DNA of 64,000 nucleotides from Merluccius polli (GCA_030340625.1 JAOPHQ010005700.1:202001-266000), one strand, 5' to 3'. Numbered from the stretch's first letter, positions 12,289 through 23,284 are shown. Notes: generated by a model not told the origin, from the sequence alone. Numbers and translations: made by a program.

Positions 12289-13925
12289 GATCTATCTAAT
12301 GTCTGCACAGCAAACACTGCTTGCAACAAAGCCTCAGCCAATATATTGACTAGTCTTGCTTTTATGCATGATATGTACTTGGAAGCTTCCACTTGGAAGC
12401 ACAAATATGGGACTTTTAGTTTGGCATTTCTCCACATTGTTGCAATAAAGATACTTGATATTAAGTTTTTCATTCATCATGGGCGTATGAAACACTGTAA
12501 TACAACATATTTCATTTAAATGTAGGTTTTAATTATAGCTTACGGTTCTTAATACATTTATTTTGAGAAACCGGAAGTGAATACGCGGTTTCGCCCGTTT
12601 CGCCGCTTCTACCGTAATGCTGAGAATATTTGTACACTCGAAATGTAAGTGCGGCTCATTTGACCACGGTGATCGGAGGAACGGCTGGCTTGACCGCAGT
12701 ACATATCATGCATAAAAGCAAGACTAGTCAATATATTGGCTGAGGCTTTGTTGCAAGCAGTGTTTGCTGTGCAGACATTAGATAGATCGATAGATAGATA
12801 GATAGATAGATAGATACTTCAAGAATATGTGAATAATAAGGTCGTAATTTAACTTAACACCACAACAAATATCTGTCTCACTTTGTGAAAAGAAAATCTA
12901 TAAATCGTGCGTCCTTGTCCTTTATTGATGAGGAAACAAGCGGAGGTTACTTACTTTGATATGAGCAGGGATGCCTGGGCGCGATCCAGGATCCAGATCC
13001 GGCCGCCTTGTTTTCTTTTCGATCGATTCGCTCGGCGTGCACAAGTACAACTCTGTTTTGCACCTCGCTAGGTGGTGTATATGGTGCAAAAGTATCCGTA
13101 CGGAAAACAACAGCTGCAAACTCGTAGAAGCAGATTCGAACACTTGTATCAATTGACTTGTAGTTGTGCAAGAAAATGCTCAATGACCACAGCGATCTAA
13201 TACCATTTTATAATGAGAAAATATTTCACAGATGCACAACTTCTGATGCATTAGTTCACATTTGGGTTTACAAATGCACGAATGTTGTGCATGTTCTCAG
13301 ATTATGAAACACGGATGTGCGAATGTGTTTTGCCCCAATCGTTGCAGTGTATTTGGGGCGAAAGTGTTGAGGGCATGACACTTGAAAGTTGTGATGCACA
13401 GGATAGGATTTGTGTACCTGTAACAAGGATTTGTGAACCCGTAGCCCTATTTTGTGTTAACAAGGTAAAACGAAAATATGTACAACTTCAAATTTACGGT
13501 TTACAAATGCACGAATGTTGTGCATGTTCTCAGATTATGAAACACGGATGTGCAAATGTGTTTTGCCCCAATCGTTGCAGTGCATTTGGGGCAAAAGTCT
13601 TGAGTGCATAAGGCCAGGAAGTTGTGATGCACAGGATAGGATTTGTGTACCTGTAACAAGGATTTGTGAACCTGTAACAAGGATTTGTGAACCCGTAACA
13701 AGGATTTGTGTTAACAAGGTATAGGAAAAAAAAATACAACTTCAAATTTACAGTTACACGTTTGTGACTTTAGTGTGCGCATGCGAAATCTGTAGTTAAA
13801 TGTGCTCGTGACTTTTGCACCAAATATACCTTCATAGGGGGGGGGGGGAGGGAGGTGCTGCGCGATTGTTGACGGGGGGGTCCTAGGCAACCGCCTAGTT
13901 TTGCCTGATGGTAAGTCCGCCCCTG
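11248..13925. mobile_element. hAT-like fold-back element (giant palindrome) with 8-bp TSD
   Basis: The ends are CAGTGGCGGACCTA and, reverse-complemented, CAGGGGCGGACTTA. The identical 8-mer AAGCAGAC flanks it at 11240-11247 and 13926-13933, the hallmark of hAT insertion. Almost all of the 2678 bases form two inverted arms, about 11278-12379 and 12698-13838, around a 318-base spacer. The arms look nearly identical. Each contains a tandem duplication of a roughly 230-base unit and a (CTAT)n tract. The right arm has about two extra copies of a 21-base unit (GTAACAAGGATTTGTGAACC). Frames in the arms mirror each other, resemble no protein I know, and are not annotated as genes. No transposase is present, so it must be mobilised in trans. 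Confidence 0.88.
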
Positions 13926-13933
13926 AAGCAGAC
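13926..13933. repeat. right target-site duplication of hAT palindrome
   Basis: AAGCAGAC is identical to the 8-mer at 11240-11247. Confidence 0.88.
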
Positions 13934-14059
13934 ATCCCAAGTCTCCCGGAAGTTTCGGGAGTCTCCCGCAAATTAATAGCGTCTCCCTGATGCAAGCAAA
14001 TCATGTACAATCTCCCGGAAATCCCCCCACCGTCGGTCGTCGGTCCGGGGTGTGTTGTG

Positions 14060-14245
14060 ATTGCGCCCCCCCCCCCCCCCCTTGACAATCGAGCAATCCC
14101 CCCAATTGACAATCGCGCAACCCCCCGTTGACAATCGCGCAACCTCCCCCCCCCCCTTGACAATCGCGCAACCCCCCCCAATTGACAATCGCGCAACCCC
14201 CCGTTGACAATCGCGCAACCTCCCCCGTTGACAATCGGGAACACC
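14060..14245. repeat. minisatellite of TTGACAATCGCGCAACCCCCC units
   Basis: About seven units of TTGACAATCGCGCAA are separated by C runs of variable length, with some linkers reading CCAA or CCG. The same motif occurs in inverse orientation at 13856-13880 and in elements at 47225 and 61427. Confidence 0.85.
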
Positions 14246-15126
14246 GGCGGTTTTCCGCCCAATTGGGCTACTTTTGTTTACGTCAGGCGGGGAAAAAATA
14301 CATTGGGCGGGTGAATAAAATTTGGGCTGCTTTTGTCCACATTTGGCGAGTTTTTAATATTGTGAAAACAGCACTCTCTCTCTCTTTTAAATAAATAAAT
14401 AGCTTTAATAAATAAATAAATAGCTTCAATAAATAAGTAAATAATTGACGCGAGTTGTAGGTTATTCAATCGGCATCTCTTTTTTTATTTTTTGGTTTTA
14501 AATTGTTTTGCAAGTAGTCCTCATACGGGTCATTTGTGATGTAAATAATGACATTTAAAAGTGCACCTTTTTACAATTTTTGCAGGTTTTTGCAATTTGC
14601 ATAAACCTATTTATCATTTATGTGTGGTTATTTGATGCAGATATGAAGCTCTGGATACTAACGAGTGTTTTCTATTGCATGTGTTATGATTTTACGGGTT
14701 TACACGGGTGTCTGGCAACTTTGTGGTTTGGGCTGTTTTTTATTGGATTGGGTGGGTTCTAACATGTGATTGGGCTGGAAACTGACAATCTCATCTAACA
14801 CTGGCACCAGAACAAGAGGGGTGCTAGCATGTGTCAAGCTAGCAAGTTGACGCTCCCCGCCTCTCGTCTCTTCTCCAGTTGTTTCCAACAATGGTGTTAT
14901 TGACATTAATGAGCTGAGGGGGAAAAATCAATACTGGGCACTTTCCAGCCACCATTATCAATAGCAAGAAAAACATTCATGCTAATGGGTCTTTCTGGCT
15001 AAAGAGATTGTCTTTCACACACACCGACGTCAGCTCTATGGCCGCCAGTGGGAAGGTACTGGCCTCCACTTTGGACCAGCTGAATTATTGAGGAAGAGTA
15101 AACAGGAAGCAACAAGGTCCACTGGG

Positions 15127-15241
<115 letters not shown>

Positions 15242-15594
15242 CTTTGGGATGCTGGGAGCCTAGGTTGATGCAAGTAGCTATTAGGGGCCTCTTGAGTTAT
15301 AATGTTTCCTGTCAGGCTTGGCAAACAAATACAAATTCACACATAAACACACACACAAATATGACTCCATGACCATGAGAATCATGAGTAGGATGCCCAT
15401 GATCATTCGCTCACATCTGATCCCACACTGATGTACACTGCACTATGTTTAACATTGTACTAACTAAGTATGTTTCAGTACTACCTGAAATTAAGCATCT
15501 TTAACACAGAAACATTGGGCCTACATTTTCTAATACTATTTTGGAAATAGTATATTTTGTCAATTTGACCAGGGCTGACCTTTCACAAGTTACG

Positions 15595-15627
<33 letters not shown>

Positions 15628-15798
15628 TACTAGGCCTACTATTATACTACTACTACTACTATACTACTACTACTACTATACTAGGCCTACTACTACTATA
15701 CTACTACTACTACTATACTAGGCCTACTACTACTATACTACTACTACTACTACTACTACTATACTACTACTACTACTACTATACTAGGCCTACTACTA

Positions 15799-15830
<32 letters not shown>

Positions 15831-16016
15831 TACTACTACTACACTACTACTAATACTAATACTACTACTACTACTACTATACTACTACTACTACTACTAC
15901 TACTACTATACTACTACTACTACTATACTACTACTACTACTACTATACTACTACTACTACTACTACTATACTACTACTACTACTACTATACTACTACTAC
16001 TATACTACTACTACTA

Positions 16017-16069
<53 letters not shown>

Positions 16070-16111
16070 TACTACTACTACTACTAATAATAATAATAAT
16101 AATAATAATAA
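15595..16111. repeat. (CTA)n complex array ending in (AAT)n
   Basis: About 490 bases of CTA triplets are regularly interrupted by TATA-type phase breaks (CTATACTACTA) and, in the left part, by TATACTAGGCCTAC. This gives a higher-order pattern. The array ends in about nine AAT units at 16085-16111, some 40 bases before the LTR retrotransposon. Confidence 0.93.
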
Positions 16112-16152
16112 AATTGACTTTGTGGTACAGTTTTGTTAGTAGCGCAGACACA

Positions 16153-17188
16153 TGTAGCGCCCCCATGCCCTGACTATGGGCATGATAATGTTATTCGACC
16201 AACCTGGGACGCTCCAGAGTTCAATGTAACCAACCACACTATGTGTGGAAATTTGCACAATTTAGGTTATTAGTTTGTAGTGAACACACATTCTTGGTAG
16301 TCTGAATATCAAATGTTTACTATAGCACAAATCAATTTAACGGGTCATCAATGATACAATACAACATAGAGCAATAGTATGGTTCAATGCTAACTCATAT
16401 AAACTATAAAAAAAAGAGTTCTAGGCCGGCATTAACTAAATATAACCCCACGTTGCAGGCCTGGGTCGACGCTCGGGTACGTGGAGGCTGAAAACCAAAG
16501 AGCCGCTTCACTCCTCCGAGCAAACAAAACAAACTTAAAATTGTACCTCATGCGGAGGGGAGCCGTGTGTGTGTGTCCGTGCGTGCGCGCGTCCGCACGT
16601 GCAAACGAACGGGAAAATCACGCGGTCTTCCTCCCGACCGGTCCACTCTTGACCTGTCCACTCTCGACAGGTCCACTCCCGACAGGTCCTCGCTCTCCGT
16701 CTTCGCCAAACGGCGCGGGGGCCTTCTCTCCTCCGCTTATGTGAACCCCCGTTCGGAGCTCGCACCATACAATCTTCCACAACCAATTCTCCGGCGCATC
16801 ACACGATCATTGCTATTATAGTTCTCTTAACTGAAAAGTACAACAATTTGTCTCTAACCTCATGTTCTGGAAAGAGCCACGTGTAATGGTAAAGGCAGAA
16901 TTTCGAGCCTGGACTATCCGTCCACACCCTCTCTTTTCCCATCTAGTCCTCCATTAACTCCCAGCTTCCGACCTTTGAACCCTCCGGTTCAAAGGTCATA
17001 GTTCCCCAGTCCTGATGCAAAGGTCACATTACATCAACAGACATCAACAACGTACATATTCAAAGGAAAATAAAATACAGGCCATAGCAAAATAAACATT
17101 CTGAACAATGCATTCAAAACCATATTAAACAGTTATCAACACCTTTCAGAAAAAAGATAATTAAAAGAAAATATAGCACAGGGCTACA
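16153..17188 (-). repeat. 3' LTR of the Gypsy element
   Basis: 1036 bases, TGTAG...CTACA, reading the same as 23308-24343. It contains near-repeats of a short motif (GTCCACTC..GACCTGTCCACTC) around 16640-16690. Short frames inside it are duplicated in the other LTR and are not genes. Confidence 0.95.
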
Positions 17189-17202
17189 CTCTCCCCCCCT
17201 TA
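17189..17202 (-). promoter_or_regulatory. polypurine tract
   Basis: The minus strand reads AAGGGGGGGAGAG directly before the 3' LTR. This is the expected position and composition for the plus-strand primer of reverse transcription. Confidence 0.85.
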
Positions 17203-17244
17203 AACGTCCTCATGCCCTCATGAGACCTAACCAGACAAATGAGT

Positions 17245-20200
17245 TTAACCAATTTTTATGACTACACCCCTATGGACTATAGTTAAAGGCTGGTCCTTTG
17301 ATCTGCCTACCTCATCATATGTTAATCTAATAACAGGCTTAATTGACCTCTTCCCTCGTCTAGGAGAATTTCTCTGAGGGTTGACTTCCTCATCCGCTGC
17401 CACAACTGAATCTCTATCAGATACAGTTCTACTTCGTTGTCCAACAGGTGCATCTGCATCATTAACAGTATTCACTATATCATCACTCTCATTAGCAATG
17501 ACATGTTCAGGCTCTGATATCACCTCCGGCTCAACCTCACTCTCCTCATGATTAGATGCATTATCGTGTTCATCAGCAGTGTCCACTACTGGTATAACAT
17601 TGTCCCTGTTTCTCTGAGAAACATGAGTATGGGAATCTTGAGGTTCAGATCTCCATCTGTAAACGGGCCTTATTTCACATTCGGAATCACTAGTTTCCTC
17701 ATCAACTAAGCGACTGTCTGGTTGTCTCAAACTATGACTCCTATGTGACACCGGTTTTCCTTGAGTCCTAGTCACAGGTCTTGTTACAGGCAATGGAGCA
17801 TCTTGCTCATCAGGTATCCTGACCAGATCACCAATAGGCAAAATATTGTCTCTGTGTAGGGTTCTGAGTCTCCCCATTCCACTTTCAGGCTTTACCCTGT
17901 ACGCAGGCAAGTCAGGTAGCTTCTCTACCACCACATAAGGTAGAGGGTTCCAACGGCTCTGTAACTTATGCTTCCCCTTCAAGCCCAAATTTTTCAAGAG
18001 TACTCTGTCACCTTTGGCTAACTCTTGGTTGCGCATTACCTTTTCGTAATTCCTTTTATTTCGCAAGTGAACTTGTGTAGCGGCCTTAGTAGCAAGTTCA
18101 TAGGCACTCTCCAAGTCCTCTTTCAACTCTTCCACATAACGTGAATGACTGACAGATCCATGCTTATCAGTGCCAAAACACACATCAACAGGCAATCTAG
18201 CCTCTCTGCCAAACATAATATAATAGGGTGAAAATCCTGTGGCATCGTTCTTAGTGCTATTATATGCATGCACGAGTTGACTCACATGACGGCTCCACTG
18301 TCTCCTATGCGAATCCCTCAGGGTCCCCAGCATAGAAAGCAGCGTTCTGTTAAAGCGTTCGGGCTGTGGGTCCCCTTGGGGATGATAGGGAGTCGTCCTG
18401 GACTTTCGGATCCCCAACGTCCTCAAAAGCTCTTTGATCAATCGGCTTTCAAAATCACGGCCCTGATCTGAGTGAATTCGAGCCGGAAGGCCATAATGCA
18501 CAAAGAACCTTTCAACCAATACTTTGGCCACTGTTATTGCTCTTTGATCTTTAGTCGGGTACGCTTGCGCGTAGCGACTGAAATTATCTGTAACGATGAG
18601 TATGTTACCATATCCACTTGAGTCTGGTTCCAAAGACAAAAAATCTATGCAAACCAGCTCCATCGGTCCACTAGAGGTAATTTGATGTAACGGAGCAGCT
18701 CGGGAACAAGGGCTCTTCCACGTTACACACCTCCCACAGTTACCTATGTATCTCTCAACAGCCTGGGCCATTTTCGGCCAGTAAAACCTTTCCCTTACCA
18801 GGTCTACAGTCCTCTCTATCCCCAAGTGTCCCATTTCATCATGCAAAGCACGAATCACAGGCAATCTGAACTCCTTGGGCAGTAGCAACTGACGTCTTGT
18901 TTCCCCAGACGCTTTGTGTGTAATTCTATACACCAGTCCGTCCTCTACAGTGAATTTCGGACTCTCACGCTTCAACAAACCTACTTCAGTGTCAGTCTGA
19001 CTTAAATTAGTTGGCCACTGGCCAGTGTTCATGGCCTCTCTAACCACTTTGAGCACACTGTCCTTCAGTTGCGCTTTTCGCAAGTCTTCTCGGGTGAACT
19101 GTTCTAGATTACCCAAATTGAGATGAGTTGCAAAAGCATACAACTCAGGAACACCTTCTGCCGGGATTCCTAGTCTATCTGCTACACGCACCTCATTGTC
19201 AGATGACTCCAGTACGCTGGCATGACCACAGATGGCCCTCACATCACCCTGTGACAGCTTTTTCCAAGGCTCAGTGTCCTCGTCAATGCAAATCCGGGAA
19301 AGCAAATCAGCATCAACATTCATTTTACCAGGGCGATATTTGATCTCAAAATCATATGTGGCTAGGGCCGCAAGCCACCTATGCCCTGGAGCATTTAGCT
19401 TCCCAGTTGTCAATACGTAGGTGAGCGGATTGTTGTCCGTCATCACAGTGAATCTCACCCCGTATAAATAGTCATGGAACTTATCCACCACTGCCCACTT
19501 AAGGGCTAAAAACTCAAGCTGGTGAACATGATACCTCTTCTCTGCAGCACTCAATCCTCTACTGGCGAACGCGATAGGCCTAAGGCCTTCAGCATGCACC
19601 TGATTTAGGACAGCCCCTAGCCCTTTAAGGCTGGCGTCAATGTGCAATACATAGGTCTTGTTCGGGTCCACGAAGGCTAATACAGGCGCGTTAGTGAGGC
19701 ACCATATGATCTCACGGAAAGCCTTGGCACACTCATCAGTCCATCGCGAGCCAAACGGTTCAGACTCTTTGAAGTACTGCTGTTGGTCTTTAACAACCAC
19801 TTTCTTTCCTTTCCTCACTGGAGGATAACCTCTGGTCAGGTCTGTCAATGGCTTAACCGTGGAGGAGTAGTTGGCTACAAATCTGCGATAATAGCCACAG
19901 AAACCGAGGAATGATCTCAGGGTCTTTAAGTCAGTAGGCTTCGGCCACTTGGTGACAGCCTCCACCTTAGCTGGGTCTGTGGCAATCCCGTCAGCCGACA
20001 CAATATGCCCAACATATTTTACACTAGGCTGGCAGAACTGGCACTTATCCAATGAAAGCTTGAGACCCACTTCCTCGAGACGGTCTAACACCTTCATCAA
20101 CCTCTCTTCATGCTCCTCCAAAGTCGCACCGAAAACAATTAAATCATCTAGGTAAACAAGGACTTGTAACAAGTTCATGTCCCCTACGGCCTTCTCCATT

Positions 20201-23187
20201 AAACGTTGAAATGTCGCAGGAGCTCCCATTACTCCTTGCGGCATTCTCTCGAACTGGTAGAAACCGAGAGGACATATAAACGCTGTTTTCTCCTTGTCTT
20301 CCTCGGCCATGGCTATTTGATAGTAGCCGCTACGAAGATCTAGTACGGAGAACCATCGGCTTCCAGTTAGGCAGTCCAGTGCATCATCGATGCGTGGGGT
20401 GGTGTATTGATCAGGAATAGTCTTAGTATTCAGAGTCCGGTAATCGATGCACATACGCACACTACCATTTTTCTTTCTCACGATCACTATAGGTGATGCG
20501 TACGGACTCCGTGACTCCTTGATCACTCCTATAGCTAGCAAGTCTCTAAGGTGCTTACGCACATCCTCTATGTCAGCAGGCGTCAAACGTCTGGACCTCT
20601 CCCGAAAAGGTCGGGGGTCAGACAGACGAATGCGATGCTCCACTCCTTGGGCCAAGCCAACTTCCCATTCATGAAGTGAAAACACTTTGCGACGCCGGCA
20701 TAGCTTCCGGGTAAGTCTCTCTCTCCATTCCCTAGGAATAGGAGAGTCACCAAAATCAATCTGACTGGGGTCCAGCTCTCCTGATATCTCACCGGTCACT
20801 GGCGAACTCACCAAGTCAGCTACCTGTACTTTACCTAGCGGTGTGCCTGGAGGTATATTCACCTCTTTCCTTGACTCATTCTGCAGCAACAGAGAGAAAC
20901 ATTTAGAATCAATAGCCTTAGCTGTGGCTACCACAGGCTGCAACATCACACCTTGAGGCAATGGAGTGGCATCACTCGCCTCCACCATAATTATGCCTTC
21001 AGGCTCTGACTGGCAATAGTCCACTTGACACGGCACACAACAACTCTCTAGGGGGGGTATGGTTAACTGACCAGGGCCCATCCAGCTGATCAAACCGACA
21101 GTTTCATCTGGGTCCCCTTCGCTGACACTCTGTGAAACCATCTCTTTCTTGAGCCCAAAACCGCAGATATTTAAAGTACGAGCCAGAGTTTCACTCTGTT
21201 GACGCCCACACAGAGCAGCAAGTCGGTGAAACAAGCTAGCATTTGTACCTAAAATCACTGGGACCTGATCTGGCGTGTTAGGCCCAGGACAAATCAAAGC
21301 CAACACTGACAACGTTTCAGATTTCCCAACAAGTTCTTTAGGGAACTGCATGTCGACTAACACATACCCTAAGTATGGGTAGCTTGTGTCACTAAGGCCC
21401 CAAATGGCCAAGCCAGACACTGGGTGGATTGTTACATTAGATAAGTGTTCCTCATACCATTTCTCAAAAATGATGGTCACTTGTGACCCACTATCCAGAA
21501 TCGCTGTACAAGGGTGCCCATTCACCTTCACCTGCGCGGTAGTCGGCGGACCAATCAGCCCCTTAGGAAACGTGGCAGTTGTCTTTGCATGCACAGCTTG
21601 TTTTCTGGCTGAACAGTGTGTGGTATCATCCTTCAAATCACGGCCAGGAGAATAGTTTCTTTTGGCTTTGTTAAGTGAAGCTATAAGCCTCCTAATAACT
21701 CTTTTCTCATTTTCCGGCGAGGAGCACTTGGTGGCGATATGACCGTCCTCCCCACACCGGTAACAGAAACGGTCACCATCACTCCTAAAACTCTGCCTTT
21801 GTGCAGAAAACCCACGATCAGCTGGCTTCATCACAACAGCAGCAGCTGCAACCTGCGGCTCAGCTACATTCCCGCCTTTAGCTTTCCACTTCTTTTCTAA
21901 TCTGTTAACTTTCTTCCGCAAAGCAACAGCTTCAGCTTCATCTTTGCCTGACTGGAATGACTGGGATGCTAATGGTCGCACCTCAGCTTCCTCCTCAACA
22001 AAAGAAGGCCTCTTATTCATCTCAGACACATAGGTTTTAAGAGCTCTGAAGTCAGCCCTCAGTTCCTCCACAATGTCTGTGTCAGTCTCTGCAGACTCAT
22101 CTCGGGCAGCAACACTTCGAACACGGGTATTCACTCTTTGCCGTGTCCGGTCATGTTCTTCCTCTGTTCTGATCTCAGTAAGTAAATCGAGGAAATCAGG
22201 AGGGTAAACCTTTCTTTCATTTAACCGCATTTTTAGCAACATCCAATCGGAACCGATTGCTCCACGAAGCAGCTGTTCAACTCTCACTCTGTCTTTGTCT
22301 CGGTCTGCAATACCCCCTTTCTTGACTACCTTGGCCAGAATAGGTTCAAGCCTCCGGACATAGTCAGACAACTTCTCACCAGCCTTCTGCTGTATGAGGC
22401 GAAAAGAGAAATAGAGGTCGTCGCCAGACTCTGCAGACCCAAACGCATTATCTAGTGCATTCAAATAATCTTCAGGGCTGGCACCGGGTCTGCTAAGGCG
22501 CAAGGACTTCACAACCTCTAAGGCAAGACCCCTCAAACTTTCACTGATTCTGCGTTTCTTTTCCTGCTCAGTCCATTCACTTTCTTGGACCATCAGTGTC
22601 GCCTGTTCTAACCAGTAATCTAATGATTCCTCCCCAGCTGGGGTGGGAATGATACCGGAGAAAATCCTAAGCCGGCGATAACTATGACTCTCAGTCGGGC
22701 CTTTATTAGCTCTACTGATTGCATCAGCTAAAGACTGGAGAACTGCATCTGAAGTCCCGCCAGGAGGAACAGAAGGAGTGCAAAAACCTTTTAAATCAGC
22801 TACTGATTTGCCCTCAGTTGCTAAGAAGATTTTCAACTTCTCTGAAAAATCATCAGGAGCAGCAGGAGTTTCCTCGGCCTTCACAATCTCCCATACAGCG
22901 TCACTATCAGCAGGCCTCACCTCAGGGGGAACCCAACTGGAAACAAGCTCTTCTTTGCATTCGCAAAGAACTAACAGCCCACCAGCTTCACTGCTGAATT
23001 TCCTCCCCCGTACTCGGACACGTCCCCAACATCTCACAGTATGTAGGACATCTTCAATTTGGCCCACACCAAGATCTTCACTTACTCCGATAACCAGTAT
23101 GGCATGCTTAAGGTCAATGCCCTCACTTCTGCACCACTGCAAAAGCTCTGTTTGCTGCCAGGCTTTATACTCTGATGGATCCTCCAT
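17245..23187 (-). CDS. retrotransposon gag-pol polyprotein, single frame, 1980 aa
   Basis: It starts at ATG 23187 (MEDPSEYKAWQQTELLQWC). Residues about 1-350 are PNMA-like Gag: an N-terminal RRM-like segment, then a capsid domain with motifs RRLRIFSG, EKKRRISESLRG and GEKLSDYVRRLEP that closely follow paraneoplastic Ma antigens. A CCHC zinc knuckle is at 475-488. The retropepsin motif LDSGSQ has its catalytic Asp at 565. Reverse transcriptase has YLDD at 1012-1015. The RNase H start LHIDASLKGLG is near 1180. The integrase HHCC finger is about 1445-1485, and the DD35E catalytic residues are D1515, D1574 and E1610. A chromodomain or GPY/F motif is not evident. The C-terminal tail is acidic and Ser-rich. 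Gag and Pol are in the same frame, so no frameshift is needed. Confidence 0.95.
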   Translation of the reverse strand: MEDPSEYKAWQQTELLQWCRSEGIDLKHAILVIGVSEDLGVGQIEDVLHTVRCWGRVRVRGRKFSSEAGGLLVLCECKEELVSSWVPPEVRPADSDAVWEIVKAEETPAAPDDFSEKLKIFLATEGKSVADLKGFCTPSVPPGGTSDAVLQSLADAISRANKGPTESHSYRRLRIFSGIIPTPAGEESLDYWLEQATLMVQESEWTEQEKKRRISESLRGLALEVVKSLRLSRPGASPEDYLNALDNAFGSAESGDDLYFSFRLIQQKAGEKLSDYVRRLEPILAKVVKKGGIADRDKDRVRVEQLLRGAIGSDWMLLKMRLNERKVYPPDFLDLLTEIRTEEEHDRTRQRVNTRVRSVAARDESAETDTDIVEELRADFRALKTYVSEMNKRPSFVEEEAEVRPLASQSFQSGKDEAEAVALRKKVNRLEKKWKAKGGNVAEPQVAAAAVVMKPADRGFSAQRQSFRSDGDRFCYRCGEDGHIATKCSSPENEKRVIRRLIASLNKAKRNYSPGRDLKDDTTHCSARKQAVHAKTTATFPKGLIGPPTTAQVKVNGHPCTAILDSGSQVTIIFEKWYEEHLSNVTIHPVSGLAIWGLSDTSYPYLGYVLVDMQFPKELVGKSETLSVLALICPGPNTPDQVPVILGTNASLFHRLAALCGRQQSETLARTLNICGFGLKKEMVSQSVSEGDPDETVGLISWMGPGQLTIPPLESCCVPCQVDYCQSEPEGIIMVEASDATPLPQGVMLQPVVATAKAIDSKCFSLLLQNESRKEVNIPPGTPLGKVQVADLVSSPVTGEISGELDPSQIDFGDSPIPREWRERLTRKLCRRRKVFSLHEWEVGLAQGVEHRIRLSDPRPFRERSRRLTPADIEDVRKHLRDLLAIGVIKESRSPYASPIVIVRKKNGSVRMCIDYRTLNTKTIPDQYTTPRIDDALDCLTGSRWFSVLDLRSGYYQIAMAEEDKEKTAFICPLGFYQFERMPQGVMGAPATFQRLMEKAVGDMNLLQVLVYLDDLIVFGATLEEHEERLMKVLDRLEEVGLKLSLDKCQFCQPSVKYVGHIVSADGIATDPAKVEAVTKWPKPTDLKTLRSFLGFCGYYRRFVANYSSTVKPLTDLTRGYPPVRKGKKVVVKDQQQYFKESEPFGSRWTDECAKAFREIIWCLTNAPVLAFVDPNKTYVLHIDASLKGLGAVLNQVHAEGLRPIAFASRGLSAAEKRYHVHQLEFLALKWAVVDKFHDYLYGVRFTVMTDNNPLTYVLTTGKLNAPGHRWLAALATYDFEIKYRPGKMNVDADLLSRICIDEDTEPWKKLSQGDVRAICGHASVLESSDNEVRVADRLGIPAEGVPELYAFATHLNLGNLEQFTREDLRKAQLKDSVLKVVREAMNTGQWPTNLSQTDTEVGLLKRESPKFTVEDGLVYRITHKASGETRRQLLLPKEFRLPVIRALHDEMGHLGIERTVDLVRERFYWPKMAQAVERYIGNCGRCVTWKSPCSRAAPLHQITSSGPMELVCIDFLSLEPDSSGYGNILIVTDNFSRYAQAYPTKDQRAITVAKVLVERFFVHYGLPARIHSDQGRDFESRLIKELLRTLGIRKSRTTPYHPQGDPQPERFNRTLLSMLGTLRDSHRRQWSRHVSQLVHAYNSTKNDATGFSPYYIMFGREARLPVDVCFGTDKHGSVSHSRYVEELKEDLESAYELATKAATQVHLRNKRNYEKVMRNQELAKGDRVLLKNLGLKGKHKLQSRWNPLPYVVVEKLPDLPAYRVKPESGMGRLRTLHRDNILPIGDLVRIPDEQDAPLPVTRPVTRTQGKPVSHRSHSLRQPDSRLVDEETSDSECEIRPVYRWRSEPQDSHTHVSQRNRDNVIPVVDTADEHDNASNHEESEVEPEVISEPEHVIANESDDIVNTVNDADAPVGQRSRTVSDRDSVVAADEEVNPQRNSPRRGKRSIKPVIRLTYDEVGRSKDQPLTIVHRGVVIKIG

Positions 23188-23284
23188 GGCTAAATCACAA
23201 TTTTCCTTAAGGGCGAATTACGTGCTAACCTAACAATAAGACAATAAGACTACTGCAACAAAAAGCGTTCCAAACACTACAAAC

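Noticed and set aside
11462..13611. Cys-rich 109-codon frame present twice in opposite orientation
   Set aside because: It is the same sequence in both palindrome arms and repeats internally because of the tandem duplication. No known protein resembles it.
14060..14245. C-run array as a CRISPR array
   Set aside because: Eukaryotic context, and spacers are only variable C runs and linkers rather than unique sequences.
16481..16821. Short frames of 80-87 codons, repeated at 23636-23976
   Set aside because: They lie in the two LTRs of the Gypsy element.
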